From Cadophora sp. MPI-SDFR-AT-0126 (taxonomy: Eukaryota > Ascomycota > Leotiomycetes > Helotiales > Ploettnerulaceae), in assembly GCA_020747065.1 (NCBI GenBank), contig JAGMVK010000004.1:2914001-2978000 (forward strand): DNA of 64,000 nt, given 5' to 3'. A program made the translations under genes and the position numbers. Below, one piece after another: positions 11,228 to 24,045 of this stretch. The notes beneath the pieces were generated by a model. That model ran no database searches and was not told the origin of the DNA. It was given only the letters and a program-made list of their open reading frames with translations. The first letter of the stretch is position 1; every line of letters begins with the position of its first letter.

Positions 11228-12711
11228 ATGCCAGACAAAGCCGAACAGCTTAGACCGCATCCCTCGGCTCCGCTCAGATCCAACAGACACGACGTCAAAC
11301 ACTTGCGCGCCAATAGTAAAAGTGAAAGTACCGACAGCCTCGTCGTGAGCAGTATCCCGATCTTTGTCATGGAAGACAACGACGTTTTGACGGACGGGGA
11401 CGAAGTATCAGGAAGTGAGGGATCCATGAGCGCATCGACGAGGATGGGGATAGAGGAGTGGATGGACGTTCGTGATGAGGGGGATGGTCGTGAAGATACG
11501 TCGAGAGCGAGTGAGCATAAGAGTATGGAGGCAGACGAGGGTGATGAGACTGTGCTTCTTCAAAGTCCGTCGCGCGAAATTGATTCGAAGACGGATAATG
11601 ATGAGACGCCTAGAGCGGCGGGCAAGTGGAAATGCATCAAAGACGGAGACGCTGTCCTCGCGGATCCATTGGTTGGCCATCATTATTCGAAGGAGGGGTA
11701 CAAGCCTCTACCTGGGCTCTTTGGAGAGGCGATCCACTACGGCGAGAAGAAACGATTGATCAACCGTGGAAATTGGAATCGTTCTGTGGTGTTCCCAGAT
11801 TCTGTTCATAAGGATACCGATATGACTGGCGTGTCAATTACCTATTCGAAGTCCGACGCTCAAGGGGATGCTTTTGAAGATGACGACACTCCGAAGTACC
11901 ACAATATCGACGATATATGGATGGGAAACCTCCTCCGCCTTCCCTGGGTTACCAAGGATATGAGAATAATATTCGACGCGAAATCCAAGAAGCTAGTCCC
12001 TATGCCTAGGAGAAGACTCGAGAGGAAGAAGCTTGTCATTGATTTGTATTGCTTCCTCATCAAAGGCGTCTGGCTCGTTCAGCTTGACGCTGTTGGAAAT
12101 TGGAGAGAACAGACTATTCCTACTGCGCTATGGTGGGATGTCTTCACGGAAAAGGAGAGTGAGGATCTGCAGGAAGCGACATATAGGAAGCTGCACTTCG
12201 ACATAGTTACGCGCGCCATTACGGTTGTGGAGGAGTGGCGCTTAAGATACGGCTTTCCTAAGGTTCCTGAGACTGTACAGGAGACTGTGGATGCGAAGCA
12301 GGAAAAGGCAGCGCGTCATGAGATGAAGTGCGAGATTCTGACGAAGGCATCTGGGAAGAGTGTTGACCGGTGGATCAAGTACGTCTTTCAGGGTGTCATG
12401 GATGTGGAGAACATGGAGAAGGTCCTGAGATGTGAGCTGGACGGAATTCGACAGCGTGTCATTTCGAAGTTGATACATGTGACGGAACTGCCATTTTCTG
12501 GTTGTTGGACGGTCTGTGACCTTCTTTTTTGGCCCTTTCCGCACAGATGTCGACTGTTATGGAAGAGAAGATGTTCGTTGAATATCTCGCTGACGTTCAG
12601 CAGGTTGAGACATGTCTCAAGGTACCACTATGCAACCAACGGAAAATGGAGGATATCATTGAAGAGCAGTTGGACGGTCTCTTCCACAATCTCAACATCC
12701 ACGATGAGTAG
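11228..12711 (+). CDS. Orphan acidic fungal protein
   Basis: The long exon starts at 11228 (MPDKAEQLRPHP). The last exon begins at 12547 after a CACAG acceptor and ends at 12711. The donor is probably GTGACG at 12479, which preserves the frame, although GTCATT at 12458 also fits. The product is about 471 residues. Residues 1-130 are acidic and Ser-rich, probably disordered. The rest is globular-looking, with conserved-style segments such as HHYSKEGYKPLPGLFG, LPWVTKDMRIIFD and WWDVFTEKESEDL, and ends in a Glu-rich helix. I recognise no domain family. No signal peptide or membrane segment is present, so it is presumably intracellular. Confidence 0.7.
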
Positions 12712-13065
12712 AGCACAGTAGTAGAGGTAGTTGAACTCGACATGCTCTTATCATTGCTGGCGTTGTGGGAGGCGGTAGCTGGCGTTTTCTGCTTATTCCA
12801 AAGGCCACTATAATCGTGTACGGTTGTAAAACAGAAACCGACGCGTGAAGTAGAGCGTAGAGCAATGTAGAAATATGGTTGTAGATATGTCCGAAACGCA
12901 TAAAAGGTGACCATAATCTCTGTTCACCCTCTGGATGAATCCAACGAGCCGCCAACTTAGTGCAAGCTCTCCATCCGTGGTTGCTCAGCTACGGCCCGAT
13001 CCCAGGCGTGATAACATTGACGTGCTGACCATTCAGAAATGTAATGTCTAACATCGCTCAGACGA
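12712..13065. other. Convergent intergenic gap
   Basis: This is 3' flanking DNA between the rightward orphan gene and the leftward Zn2Cys6 gene. I see nothing in it. Confidence 0.5.
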
Positions 13066-14360
13066 TCATTTCAAGATCAGCTCCGCAGCCTCCTCATCGG
13101 TACCCATCATCATAGCCTTGATAGGAATCTCCACATATGGCAGCCAATCCCTATCCAAGAACCTAATAAGCGTCCCAAACTCCTGCTGAGCAATTCCATC
13201 CACCCACCACAAATCTCTCACAAAGCGTATGAAGACCATGTAATAAGCCAAGATAATCAGAGCCCTCGGTCGTTTCGCTTGAGCGGCAACAGCAAAGTCA
13301 TATTGAACGTATGAAGGGTAGGTAACTACTCTGAGAGATAGTCCGGGTCCGATCCCGCCTTCACGCAGCTGCCCGTAGAGAAGTCCTAAAGCATCGAGTG
13401 CTTCGCAATAACATTTCAATATTGCGAAGTCAGGATCGCTCGGGCCGATTTCCCTAACCATGTTCATGAGGACTTTTGGAATGACAGGTGACTCCTTAAG
13501 AGGTGCGAGTTCACGGCGGAAAATGGGAGATACGCTCAAGGACATGATATCTTCGTAAGTTTTCAAATTGATGACGCTGCTTAGTCCTCGGTACAAGATG
13601 AGCCAGTTGACAACAATTAGTTCTCCATCATCTGATGCGTAGTCTTTTGAGCAGAGCAGCACGAGTAGGAGAGAAGTTATAAGGGCTGCTTCGTACTTCC
13701 GCGTTCCCCATTTGAGGTTCGTCAGCGCGTTCCGGAAGCTGCTCAATGCCCTAGCACGATAGATGGCTGTTTGTCTTTGAGCCTGTTGGGGATCTGGGAG
13801 TAGTTGTTGGGCGTGGAGCGAAGCGATTCCAAGCATACAGTCTTGAAGAAAGTCAAATCCGAAGGCTAGACTGGGAATTTCCATTTGTAGAACTCCATCG
13901 GACCAGTGTCCAACGGCGAGAGTGCTCCATGTACAGGTGGACCAGTGATGCATGTAGCGGAGGTCGGTCGGCGACAAGAATCCTGTCGATTGAATGGCGA
14001 CTTGTGGGGAAGGACTCCTGAGTAAAGCCATTTCCCAGGAACGATCGATAGTCTCGATATCTTGATTGTTGAAGTCAAATAGGATGTCGTCACTGAAATC
14101 TCCGCTCAATTTGTCTGACGGAGACTGAGAACTCGCAAGTGTCGGTCTTGACCTAGTCGGCTTTGCTGTGTAGATGCAATCCAGATCTCTCTTCTCACAA
14201 TAGGCACATTTTGGTTTCGCTTCATTGCACTGAGATTTATTTATGAGCTGTATCCTTCTACTTGGGAGGAATCCTATACCTTGACTTTCCTCGATTTACA
14301 TGTCCCACAGCCTCCCCGGCTTTTCTTGTGAGGTCTCTTTGGGATGAACTCGCCTGACAT
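13066..14360 (-). CDS. Zn2Cys6 (C6 zinc cluster) transcription factor
   Basis: Two exons, 14280-14360 and 13066-14229, are separated by a 50-bp intron (GTATAG to TCAG, phase 0) lying inside the zinc cluster. The product is 414 residues. Residues 18-45 form a perfect binuclear cluster C-x2-C-x6-C-x6-C-x2-C-x6-C (Cys 18, 21, 28, 35, 38, 45), preceded by a basic stretch (KRPHKKSRGG). The remaining roughly 340 residues are a helical region of the kind found in Upc2/sterol-uptake-type regulators, with the segment YRGLSSVINLKTYEDIMS. It is expected to be a nuclear DNA-binding regulator; the targets are unknown. It lies tail-to-tail with the orphan gene and head-to-head with ORC5, with no obvious pathway gene beside it. 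Confidence 0.9.
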
Positions 14361-14823
14361 GATTTCTGGGAGAATGTGTGACCCGCTATACAAAATTCTT
14401 CACGAAATTAATAAATAAGTAGACGTCAAAATGGAATTCGAGGAAGGTAAAGCACACAGTCGTATGTTTTGAATCAGAATATCGTATCGGCCGAGAAGAT
14501 TACGTAGACACGTGATTGTCGAACAGGATTTTGGCTTTCTCATGAAACACCTAAGACCTGGGGACTGGAAGAAAAGTAAGATGCTGTAATCTAATCAGTC
14601 ACAGAATGCTCAGATAGACTGAGAAGGTAGTTTGAGTGTGGGGTGAGCAGAGGACGTTATCCACGTAATATAAGTGTTAGTGCATTTCTGCACGGCGCTA
14701 ATTGAGCCGACAGCTTGGAAGCTGGGCTGCTTACATAAGCTGTATCGCGTCTCCCTTGGATCTCAGACGCGATTCTCGACGGATAGTATCGCAAGCGCCA
14801 AATGTTGACCAAATATACTGACA
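14361..14823. other. Divergent promoter region between Zn2Cys6 gene and ORC5
   Basis: The 463 bp between the two start codons hold no ORF of note. I see no clear TATA box on either side. Confidence 0.5.
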
Positions 14824-16416
14824 ATGGCCGCCATGTTCGCCCTACCTAATGAGATTATTGTCTCCGCGCTCTCTGCACGCTTTCCTTGTCGGGAACAGCA
14901 GATTCAAACTCTCGCGACTCTTATTTCGGTAAGTGTGTCTTCGAAGACCACTCCCAAAGTTTCAACAATGCCTAAGTAAATCCGCAGATCCGAGGCGCAG
15001 GAAGTCGCAATGTAATCCTCCACGGCCTTGAAGCCACAGGCAAAAGCGCAATTACAAAAGCCCTTCTCGAAGAACTTTCAAACCCGTCAACAAAAGGCCA
15101 AACGAATGACTCCAAGCATGATGACAATTTGCGATTCGCGATAGTGAAGAGTGCTGAATGTATCGGTGGCAGACATCTGCTTGAGCAAACCGTGGGCGCT
15201 GTAGCCAAAGCCGTGGAATTGAAAGATAATATTGGACGGTGCGAGAATTTGGCACAGCTAGCTGTTGCGCTGGGCAGGATGGTGGACAATTGGACTGCGT
15301 CTGGAGACGAGGAGAAAGTACGCAAATTCGTGTTGGTCTTTGATGGGATCGATCGCCAAAGAGATGCACCTCCGACGCTACTTCAAGCTCTGGGAAGATT
15401 GGGAGAGATTGTACGTTCATATTCCCTCCATTGGACTTACAAAACACTAATTGAATCCCAAGATTCCAAACCTCACAACAGTATTCATCGTCACCTCCCC
15501 ACGTCCTAACCTCCTCCACATCCCCGGCGTGCCACACATCTCCTTCCCAGCGTACACCAAACCCGAACTCCTCCAAATCCTCGCCCTCACAAGACCTACA
15601 CCTGAACTACCCAAAGAGACCACCGAGACGTGGTCCAGATACTGTTCTGCAGTCTGGGATTCTTTATCCAAGCATTCAGGCCGAGACATTCTATCATTCC
15701 GCTCCGTATGTCTCCGTCTCTGGCCACGCTTCATCAAGCCCATCCCCGACGGATCATTGAACCCAACGCCATTCTCACGACTGCTACTAGCGAACCGTTC
15801 GCTTTTCCAGGCTGATACGGTGTTAATCCACAAACTCGTGCCCACTAGCAGCCCATCGACGTCAACACAAAGCCAATCCAACGCCCTCACAGGTTCCAGC
15901 ACATCCAAGACCACATACACAGGCATCGGCGCTCAGCTTCCATACTTCTCACGCCTCCTCCTCGTAGCTGCCTACCTCGCATCCTTCAACCCTCCCAAAA
16001 CAGATACCACCTTCTTCATGAAAGCCGCAGCCTCTAAGCGGCGCAAAAAGGGCGGCGGCACAGCATTGACAAAGGGCCGACCTGGCGTTACTAAGCACAG
16101 AAAGATAGCGCGGAAACTGCTCGGTCCGCAGGCGTTCGTGTTGGAGCGTATGCTGGCAATTTTTCATGCCATTAGGGAGGATGCTGACGGTGGTGTGCGA
16201 GGGAGAGGGAAGGGGAAGAGGGTAGAAGGCGCGGCGGATGTGCAGATGGCTATTGCTACGCTGGCTAGTCTAAGGTTGTTGATTAGGATGGGAAGTGTGG
16301 GCAGCGTGGACGTTTTGGATGCCGGGACGAAGTATCGGGTTGCGGTGGGGTGGGATGTGGTAAGGGGTATTGCGAGGAGTGTTGGGGTTGAGGTGGAAGA
16401 TTATTTAGCTGAGTAG
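14824..16416 (+). CDS. ORC5: Origin recognition complex subunit 5
   Basis: Three exons, 14824-14928, 14988-15410 and 15463-16416, with all junctions phase 0, give a 493-residue AAA+ protein. Walker A is GLEATGKSA at about residues 48-56. Walker B is VLVFDGID at about 150-157. The C-terminal third carries the ORC5-type segment YFSRLLLVAAYLASFNPP followed by a basic Lys/Arg stretch. ORC5 is a subunit of the six-subunit complex that binds replication origins and loads MCM helicase. The length matches the family. The ATG at 14824 is used; a second in-frame ATG at 14833 is also possible. An ordinary housekeeping gene. Confidence 0.93.
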
Positions 16417-16570
16417 TGGAGGAGGTCGCTGTGTACCTCTCTCTGTTTAAGAACATCTAACTTTCAGACGAGATTCTCTTGATAACTTTAGGCTCGACAT
16501 ACTGAGGTAGCTATTGGGATCAAAAAGCTTGTGAGGTGATTCACAGCATGTACGATATTGCCAAGGCCCC

Positions 16571-16587
16571 AGCGATGTGCAACAAAC
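16571..16587 (+). repeat. GCGAYGTGCAACAAA motif, copy 1
   Basis: Reads GCGATGTGCAACAAACC. Copies 2-4 follow at 16730-16745, 17127-17142 and 17464-17479. Confidence 0.6.
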
Positions 16588-16729
16588 CATTCTTGTCCTC
16601 CTGGGTCATGAAACGGTTTAAAACTAAGCTGTAGGCCCCAGTGCGAATAAAGTAGAATAGGGAATGGCTAGCTAACCTAGATGAAGACTCAAGAGATCTA
16701 GATCGTCGTATGTGCCGATGTTAACTTGA

Positions 16730-16745
16730 CGATGTGCAACAAAAC
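16730..16745 (+). repeat. GCGAYGTGCAACAAA motif, copy 2
   Basis: Reads CGATGTGCAACAAAAC after an ACTTGA lead-in. It shares 14 consecutive bases with copy 1. Confidence 0.6.
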
Positions 16746-17126
16746 TTTAATCGGAAGCTAGTGCCGTCTGGAGTCGAGAGTGAGTTCTTGAGATGTGATG
16801 TTCTGCTTTGCGTGGGGATAGGGTTAAAGTATACTAGCGGATACATCCGTAGCTACACGGCTCAGTGCTAGCGAACGCACACGTGCGCACTACCAGGGTT
16901 CGGAAGTAGACTGTGATACTGGAGTGGTGGCACGGAGTTCGAAAACAAAAGGCAAGAAGGAGAAGCGATGGTTCACCGGATTTGTATGGATTGAAGAGAA
17001 TGGTAGTCGTGCATCAAGTGCGGCTCGCTTGGATAGGGTAAACAAATAAGCGAAAGGCTTCGATTAGCCTCACGCCTCTCACCACAATAGGAAGTCCACA
17101 CCAAAAATGGGAAAGATAAGCCGATG

Positions 17127-17142
17127 CGACGTGCATCAAAAA
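17127..17142 (+). repeat. GCGAYGTGCAACAAA motif, copy 3 (one mismatch)
   Basis: Reads GCGACGTGCATCAAAA, with T in place of A inside the CAACAAA part. Confidence 0.5.
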
Positions 17143-17463
17143 TTATAAAGTCAACGGATGATAAATTTCAGAGGGGGAGGTGGATCAGAATGCACTTTGT
17201 TCTCTGGCAGTTTTAGACGCATAGCGTGAGCAGTGGATGCGGATCTCAACCAAATTATGTCTTGCAGAACAAATCCCCCTTCTTTATCTTTGAAGTCTAC
17301 AAATTGAGGGAAGAACACAATCGTGAGCACACATATCATCTCAGAAAGTGCAGACTACTGAAAATCACACCTTTGAGCCCTGGCCACATATTGTATATAG
17401 CGAAGTAGATCTAGGAACAGCCTATTGAGCCCAAACATATCCAGACTCGAATGCCAAGCAATA

Positions 17464-17479
17464 GCGACGTGCAACAAAA
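17464..17479 (+). repeat. GCGAYGTGCAACAAA motif, copy 4
   Basis: Reads GCGACGTGCAACAAAA. Like copy 1 it is preceded by a CCAAG-containing stretch and is followed within about 80 bp by ACTAAGCT, so the repeat may be longer and degenerate. Confidence 0.55.
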
Positions 17480-18230
17480 TCTTTCCCAAAGATCTAGTCC
17501 ATCCAACTAATTGGACTATACAGTAACCATGGTATGGCGATAAGACTAAGCTAAAATTCTAGACTAGCCCACCCCTAAAATCGTGAACCAAATCTAAAAA
17601 CCAAACTCACTACAATCTAGTTGCATCCGTTCCATTGGCAATACCGAGAACACCGGCGATTTACATTAAAGCGCTTTACATGTGTCTACGTTAGTCAAGT
17701 GATCAAGCAAGATGCGTAGTTTAGGTTGGGGAGGAGGATCTAGCCGAAACTTGGAGGGTGTCTAGGCTGGTCCTCGACCTAGCGCAGATACCGAGCTCGC
17801 AACATGGAAGTTACCGAGGCGCTGTAGGACAGGAAATGATTAAGGACGTTTGTAAATATATTATCGGTTAGTGTAATGGCTGGTACCTTGTGCTGGTGGG
17901 GCGAGGTAAACAAATTAGTCGGAAGATGCGGCCTATAATTCCTCTTCAAAAACTGCACGCAATTTGAGGTCAGACAGAGTCAAAGTTCGACTTGGTGCCG
18001 CCTTGGTTGGAAAGATGTGATTTTAATTATATTAATTCAAATCTATCTCGTTGTTGATGCTAATGACAGCTATTCTGAGTTACAAATCTATACAAGTCTA
18101 TTTGAGCATTCAAACGCCAAAACGAAACAGCATGGTCATAGAAAACCCAAAATCTCAACTCTACCCAGCAAATTTAGATATTTCACTCACGATCACGTCT
18201 CTCGTTCCCTCGTAAGATCTCTCGTTACTG

Positions 18231-21200
18231 CTACGCGGGCTTCGTCCCCACCTTCTTCGGAACCCTAAACACCCAATAAAGCCCAACAGCCACCCCAACA
18301 TTAACCCCCACATAAACCCACAACAGGCCAAAATCCCTCCACCTATTCCCATACTCGATATCGAAATTCGCGAGAAACACGTCCGTCGTCGCAATCGGAC
18401 AGTACGAACACACATCCCTCGCGTCAGGAGTCAGCAATCTCCCTCCTGCGGCAGCGGCGAACGGGGACAGGAATTCGAAACATGTCGTGTTGGGCGGTGG
18501 GGAGAGGCTGAGCAGTTCTTTGGAGGCGCAGGTTATGTCTGCTTGTCCGATGGCGGTGGATAGCATGCCGCTGACGAGGTAGGTGGTTGGTGAGACGCGG
18601 TTCATGAATGTCCAGAAGCCGGGGAGGTCGCGGCGGGGGATCATTACGCTGTGAGATGGGACGATTAGTTTATTTTTTTGAAAATTTTAACATTAGAATG
18701 TAGGGAGTGTGATGTGAACTTACCCGCAGAACAGGATACACATCATCCACAGGAAATTTGTCAAGCTGCTCGCGATCTCCGCGAGTCCGATCCAAGTGAT
18801 GGCGAAGTGGCAGAGCGTGCTGGTCAGGAGCATGAACTGCCACATGAACAAGAAGATGAGGAAGCTCCGGATCGTGACATCTTTCGTCATGGCATCGACG
18901 TATTGCACGGGGTAGAAGATGCAGAAGAAGAGGAAGACCGCCATCAGTGAGTTCCACGATATCTCCACAATGATGTTGGCGAACACATACGTCTGCCAGC
19001 GGTAGATCTTGGATGGTCGTTCGCGGACTTCGTACAGATCTCGCTGGGGGATGAAGAGAGGCATCATCTGTTCGTGGATGCTGAGGACGAGCAGGAGGAG
19101 CATGAATATCGCCCACATTTGTGACATGGTTCCTTGGATGGTGGTGCTGGAGCGGTAGCTGAAGCCGATGAAGAGGCCGTACAAGATGCACATGATCATT
19201 TTGGAATAGATGTAGACGGGCATTCGCCAGTAGTGTTTGAATGTGCGGATGAGGACTTCTACGAACTGGGTGTTAAACGATGTGACGTATTCCTCGTGCT
19301 GTGATGCATCGAGATCGGATGTGATGGTGGGGTTTGCGCGGTCATCTCCTGCCAGGGCACGAATGCGTTGGAGTTCTTTCTTGGTTGATTGGTATTCTTC
19401 GGAGGCACGCCAGATCTGATGCCAATCGATGTTCTTGGACCCATCTTTCTTGGGTGTGAGTAGTTGTAGCATCCATTCGGCAGGGTTGGCGGCTGCTGGG
19501 ATCTTTGGAGCGCCGTTGCGCTCGAAGTAATCGATGAGCGTTGATGCATCATCGCCCAAGTCACCAAAGTAGGCTGTACGTCCACCGGGAGCAATGAGAA
19601 GTAGACGATCGAACTCCTTGAAAAGGACCGCTGAAGGTTGATGTATTGTGCAGAGAATTGCTTGGCCACTTTTAGTCAGCTTCTTGATGAGTTGACAGAT
19701 AGCCCAGGACGTCTGTGAATCGAGGCCAGAAGTAGGTTCGTCAAGGAAGATCAACAGTTGAGGACGAGCAGCCAGCTCAACGCCAATAGTCAATCGCTTC
19801 CTCTGGTCGATGTTAAGACCTTGGCCAGGATCACCAATTAAAGCTTCCGCATAGGGCCGCATTTCTAGCATGTCAATGACTTGCTCGACGTAATTTAGTT
19901 TCTCGATTTTCGGTACTTCAGCAGACTGTCGGAGGAGCGCACTGAACCTTAAAGCCTCCCGAACAGTCATGGTGCGCAGATGTAGATCTTGCTGCTGCAC
20001 ATAGCCAACGCGATGCTGGAACGAGGTATCTGTCGGGCTCCCGTTGATCATGGTCTCTCCGCTCACGACACCCATTGTGACACGAGTTGCAAGAACATCG
20101 AGCAATGTTGTCTTGCCAGCTCCAGAAACTCCCATCAGTGCAGTAATCTTACCAGGCTTGACCCATCCATCAACATGGTCCAGAAGACGACGCACCTCGC
20201 CCTTAATCTTGATGTCGTAGCAGAGATCCTCCCAGTGGAAGATTGACGAGCCTCCAGTGAGACCGGATGCCACGCCAGTGGAACTGCTGTGGCTTTCGAC
20301 ATCTGACAGATCTCGCATCTCGTCCTTCTTTTGAATCGTCTCCCCACGTTTGAACACCAATATCTCACCCTTATTTCGAGGCGGCTTAGCAAATTCAGCA
20401 GCGACCAGGTAAGCTACCATAAAGAAAACGCAATATCCAAACAGGATACCAACGTTCCTCCACTTGTTCGCATTGCGGTAATCGTAAGCCGATTCAATAT
20501 AGTCATGACCCATGACGACCGAAGAGCCAAGTCGCGAACCAATTACAGAACATATTTGCGAAGCAGGCGAAATGTTGGAATAACCTTCGCCGGAGGGGAC
20601 CATGCTAGCACACTTGAATTCTCTCCCATTGAACTCATTCACCATCATTGCCTCGAACGCATAGCTTATGGGGTTGATGTAGTTCATCCATCGTGACCAG
20701 CCAGGCATGTAGTCTGTGGGAAGTGTAAAGCCAGGGTAGATTGCCATTCCCAGGACTAGCAAAGCAGTTGGAGCCATGGCTTGCTCGGGAGTCCGTGTCA
20801 AACATGCTAGTGTGCGGAATATTGCGGATTGAGACAAGACCGTCAGTATTGTAACAAACAGAAAGAAGAAGTAGTTTCCAGCCGTCCGGTTCAGGTTCGA
20901 CATCATGTAGACGGTGAGTGTAAACACCACCATGTTGACTACCTTGTACGGAAGATCCATCACATAACTTGCGATAGCTTGTGCCGACTGATGATAAAAT
21001 GCATAACGATTGTGCTTTTCCACGACTGGACGCTCCGCGTAGATGGTGAGGACCTCGATCTGGCTGGAGAAGGCGATGAATAGTAGTGAGAAGAACATGA
21101 GTGCTGCTCGGTAGTTGAAGCTTGACGAGTCGTCGGCGAGGTTGTAGAACATGCTTCCCAAAATGAGTGAAATGACGACGTGGTAGATCAGCCAGATTGA

Positions 21201-22574
21201 TGTGAATGATGGATCGGCTCTTAAACGCCTCCAGGCTCGCCATAGCGTGAGGGATACTTGGGACGGATATGAGATCATGTAGGCGGAGTTTGGACGAAGT
21301 AATTGTGCTTGCTGCGCCCGACGACTTTGCTTGTATTCTTCAAGTCTTTCGGCAGCTGGATGGGCATCCTTATATCCTTCAATTTCGCGAAGTAGTATTT
21401 GACGTTGCTTGCTGTTCTGCCAGCGCTCGGCAAACTCCTCAGGCGTTCGAGGGATAGTGTCTTCGCATCCAGGTCTGGCCTTGCGTTCGATTGGACTCGT
21501 CATGGAAGTCAGAAAATCGGCCGTGGTTTGTCGAGGCGGGCACTCGAAGCCAAGTCCTTCGAAGTAGGCTCTCGCATCCGTGGTTCGCCCAAAGAAAATC
21601 TGTCGTCCCTCGTAGATTACAGTCACTCGATCGAAGATATCGTAAGCTGATTGTGGTGCTTGATAAATGGATACCGCAGCCGCAACACCAAGGACGTCTG
21701 CTTGTAGACGTAGATTTTGACAAAAGGTAATGGCATTCTGGCTGTCGAGACCGCGTGTGGCATTGTCCCAGCATTGGAATTTGGATCCGGTCAACGCAGC
21801 TTCTGCAATACTGACACGCTTCCGTTCGCCACCACTTACTCCCCGAATAATATTATCACCAACACGAGTGTTTACAGTGTGTGTCAAACCGAATAGGGAC
21901 ATGATCACGTCGCGGAACAGTGTGTCGATCTGATTTCGAGTGTACCCCTCTGGAATGATCTTGGATGTTCGTGCACTAGCAGCAAAGCTCAAAGTGTCAC
22001 CAACAGTGAGTTGTGGTAGATGAACATCAAGCTCAGCATTATACAGAACATCGCCACGCAGCACTTTCCGAATCGTCTTCAGGTCGATTCCACGAAAGTT
22101 GATCTCGGCTTCAGATGCTACTCGCAGACCGGCAGTCTCTCCCGCGAGCGTCTTCAAAAATGTAGAACATCCTGACCCCGGCGGACCAAGAACGAGCAGC
22201 ATCTCCCCCTTGTCGATGACCCCTTCGAAATCCCGCAGAATTTGTTTCTGGGAGCTTGAGCCATTCTTCTGGAAGAGGCTCTTGACTTTGGATGCCACGG
22301 ACAGGAATAAACCTGCGACTGTCTTCTGATACTCGGCATCGGTGCTCTGTCCCGAGACGCTTAGGTTCCTGAAGGCGATCCCGAGAGTTCTGAGGGGAGG
22401 GATTCGAGGATCGTTTTCGTCGAGTCGGATGAGTTCTGTTACCCAGGCATTGGCGTCAAACTTGGGCGATGTGGGATCGAGAGTTAGTCGCTGAGCGCTT
22501 TGTACGAAGTGGAGGTCTTTGTTGCTTTCTGTTCTCTCTAGGTCTAGATCAACGCTGTCTGGTGTGTTGGCCAT
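18231..22574 (-). CDS. PDR-type (ABC-G) full-length ABC transporter
   Basis: Exon 1 is 18724-22574 and exon 2 is 18231-18648, joined in frame across a 75-bp intron (GTAAGT to ACAG). The product is 1,422 residues, normal for the family. The order is NBD-TMD-NBD-TMD. The first ATPase domain has Walker A GPPGSGCS (about residue 130), signature VSGGERKR and a degenerate Walker B (WDNATRGLD). The second has GVSGAGKTT, a signature-like LNIDQRKR and FLDEPTSGLD. This asymmetry is typical of fungal PDR pumps. Two blocks of about six hydrophobic segments follow the ATPase domains. It is expected in the plasma membrane as an ATP-driven exporter of xenobiotics or metabolites. The substrate cannot be read from the sequence, and no biosynthetic cluster adjoins it. 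Confidence 0.95.
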
Positions 22575-24045
22575 GCTGTTATTTGCAGGCCTGGAAGCAA
22601 TGACCGTCTTCTAAGGGGCAGTGGAGATATCAACCGGAATAGAGTGTTGATCTCTTGAGGTAGGTATGGCAGTTAAATTAGGAGTCCATAGATCGTTTGT
22701 CGCGGTATTTGTTGGAGTTCAAATGCGTGTCGTTCCGGCAGGTCAGCATACTTATACAAAAAGACTCCAAAATGCATCGAAGAAAACGGACCCGCGAGTC
22801 ACCCACCGGCCGTACCTCCCAAGACACCGACCATGAGACGCAGGCTTTCACATCTGCAAGATATCATTCTTTGCGGACGAAAGTTGCCCATTGCTCAACT
22901 TCTTGTTGACTTGCTTAATCAGCCCCAAGACTCACTCGCTTAAGGGCCAAGGCGGCTGCGCTGACCTCGCACTATTCGGCACCCGAAAAGCCCGTTTGGG
23001 GGAGATGGAGGGAGAGCCGCATCGAAGTGTGGGAGTGCTGGGTTTCTGTCTCGGCCGTAACCGCGTCTATGAGGGCTTGGACGATATGCTGGCATATAAA
23101 ACGCTTGCTTGGTCAGAGGAATCTGACACAAGTGTTAGGCAGCAAGATGGCTCTTCTTCTTTTTGCCTTCCTTGAAGACGAGATTTTCTTGGCAGAATTC
23201 GCGAAGTCAACTTGTTCTGCATATAAACATGCATACGAAGCATGGTATTCTTCTCAAGTCTGCCAAGCGCACCCAAGACCTGTGCGAGATGACCTTACCG
23301 GCCGGCGCGGACAATATCCACCCAGAAATGCCTAGAACTCGGATGACGGCGACCGGCCGGGCTTGCAAGGGTGTCTTCAGTGAGAAGGCGCGAGATGCTA
23401 GGCCAAAGTTGTCTTGTTGCTTAAGAGATAGCCTTCGATGTGGCGTTCTCGGTTGACGCTGCTCGCTTGGCGAAATTGACATTGATTTGTAAGGTAAACA
23501 GAGACGCTTTGAGTATGATGCTGAAGGCTAGAGAAGAGAAAGAAATGTAGAATGGCAGGAAATCGAACATCCTCGACCGCAGTACAGTAATACGAATTCC
23601 CACTTGGGAGACAATTGGTTTCTGGGAATCTGGTGAGTTGGAAGAGCAAGTAAGATCAAGAGAAGACTTCAGACACAAACAAGAACTTTGCAATGAACCT
23701 TCCATCTATTCATGCTACTCTACCCTGACTTTTGGCCCTTTTTCTTGCTTGCCGTCAGCTCTCGAGCAAAGATCCACCATACACCGCACCACAGCTCAAA
23801 CGGCACTCGGAGCTCTTCCACACACCAGAGCCAGAGCGACAGTAGAGGAAAGACCGTTGCTTATGACATCATGCCTCATTAATTCTCTCTGCAATGAAAA
23901 AAAAGACCTCCATTCCTGAACGCCACATAAATGAAACCTTCCGCCCCCCCGTCCGTCCCTCATCCGTTCTTTCATCCCTTCGGCCGTCCAACTAAGCGAT
24001 TGTTCCTAACGCCTTGCAATGATAAATGCGCCTCTCGATCCCCCT
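22575..24045. other. Promoter of the ABC transporter and 3' flank of the HSF gene
   Basis: Open frames of 60-100 codons occur on both strands, but none has a domain or fitting splice sites. I see no clear regulatory palindrome. Confidence 0.45.

Larger units (their letters stand above)
16417..18230. other. AT-richer intergenic region with a recurring 16-nt motif
   Basis: No gene is supportable in these 1.8 kb, which lie between the convergent ORC5 and ABC transporter genes. Many stop codons and TAG/CTAG-rich stretches occur. Four copies of a motif close to GCGAYGTGCAACAAAA are present on the + strand (see the repeat entries). Confidence 0.6.

Noticed and set aside
18231..22574. Degenerate Walker B and signature in the ABC transporter as a sign of decay
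   Set aside because: The asymmetry between the two ATPase domains is normal for fungal PDR transporters.
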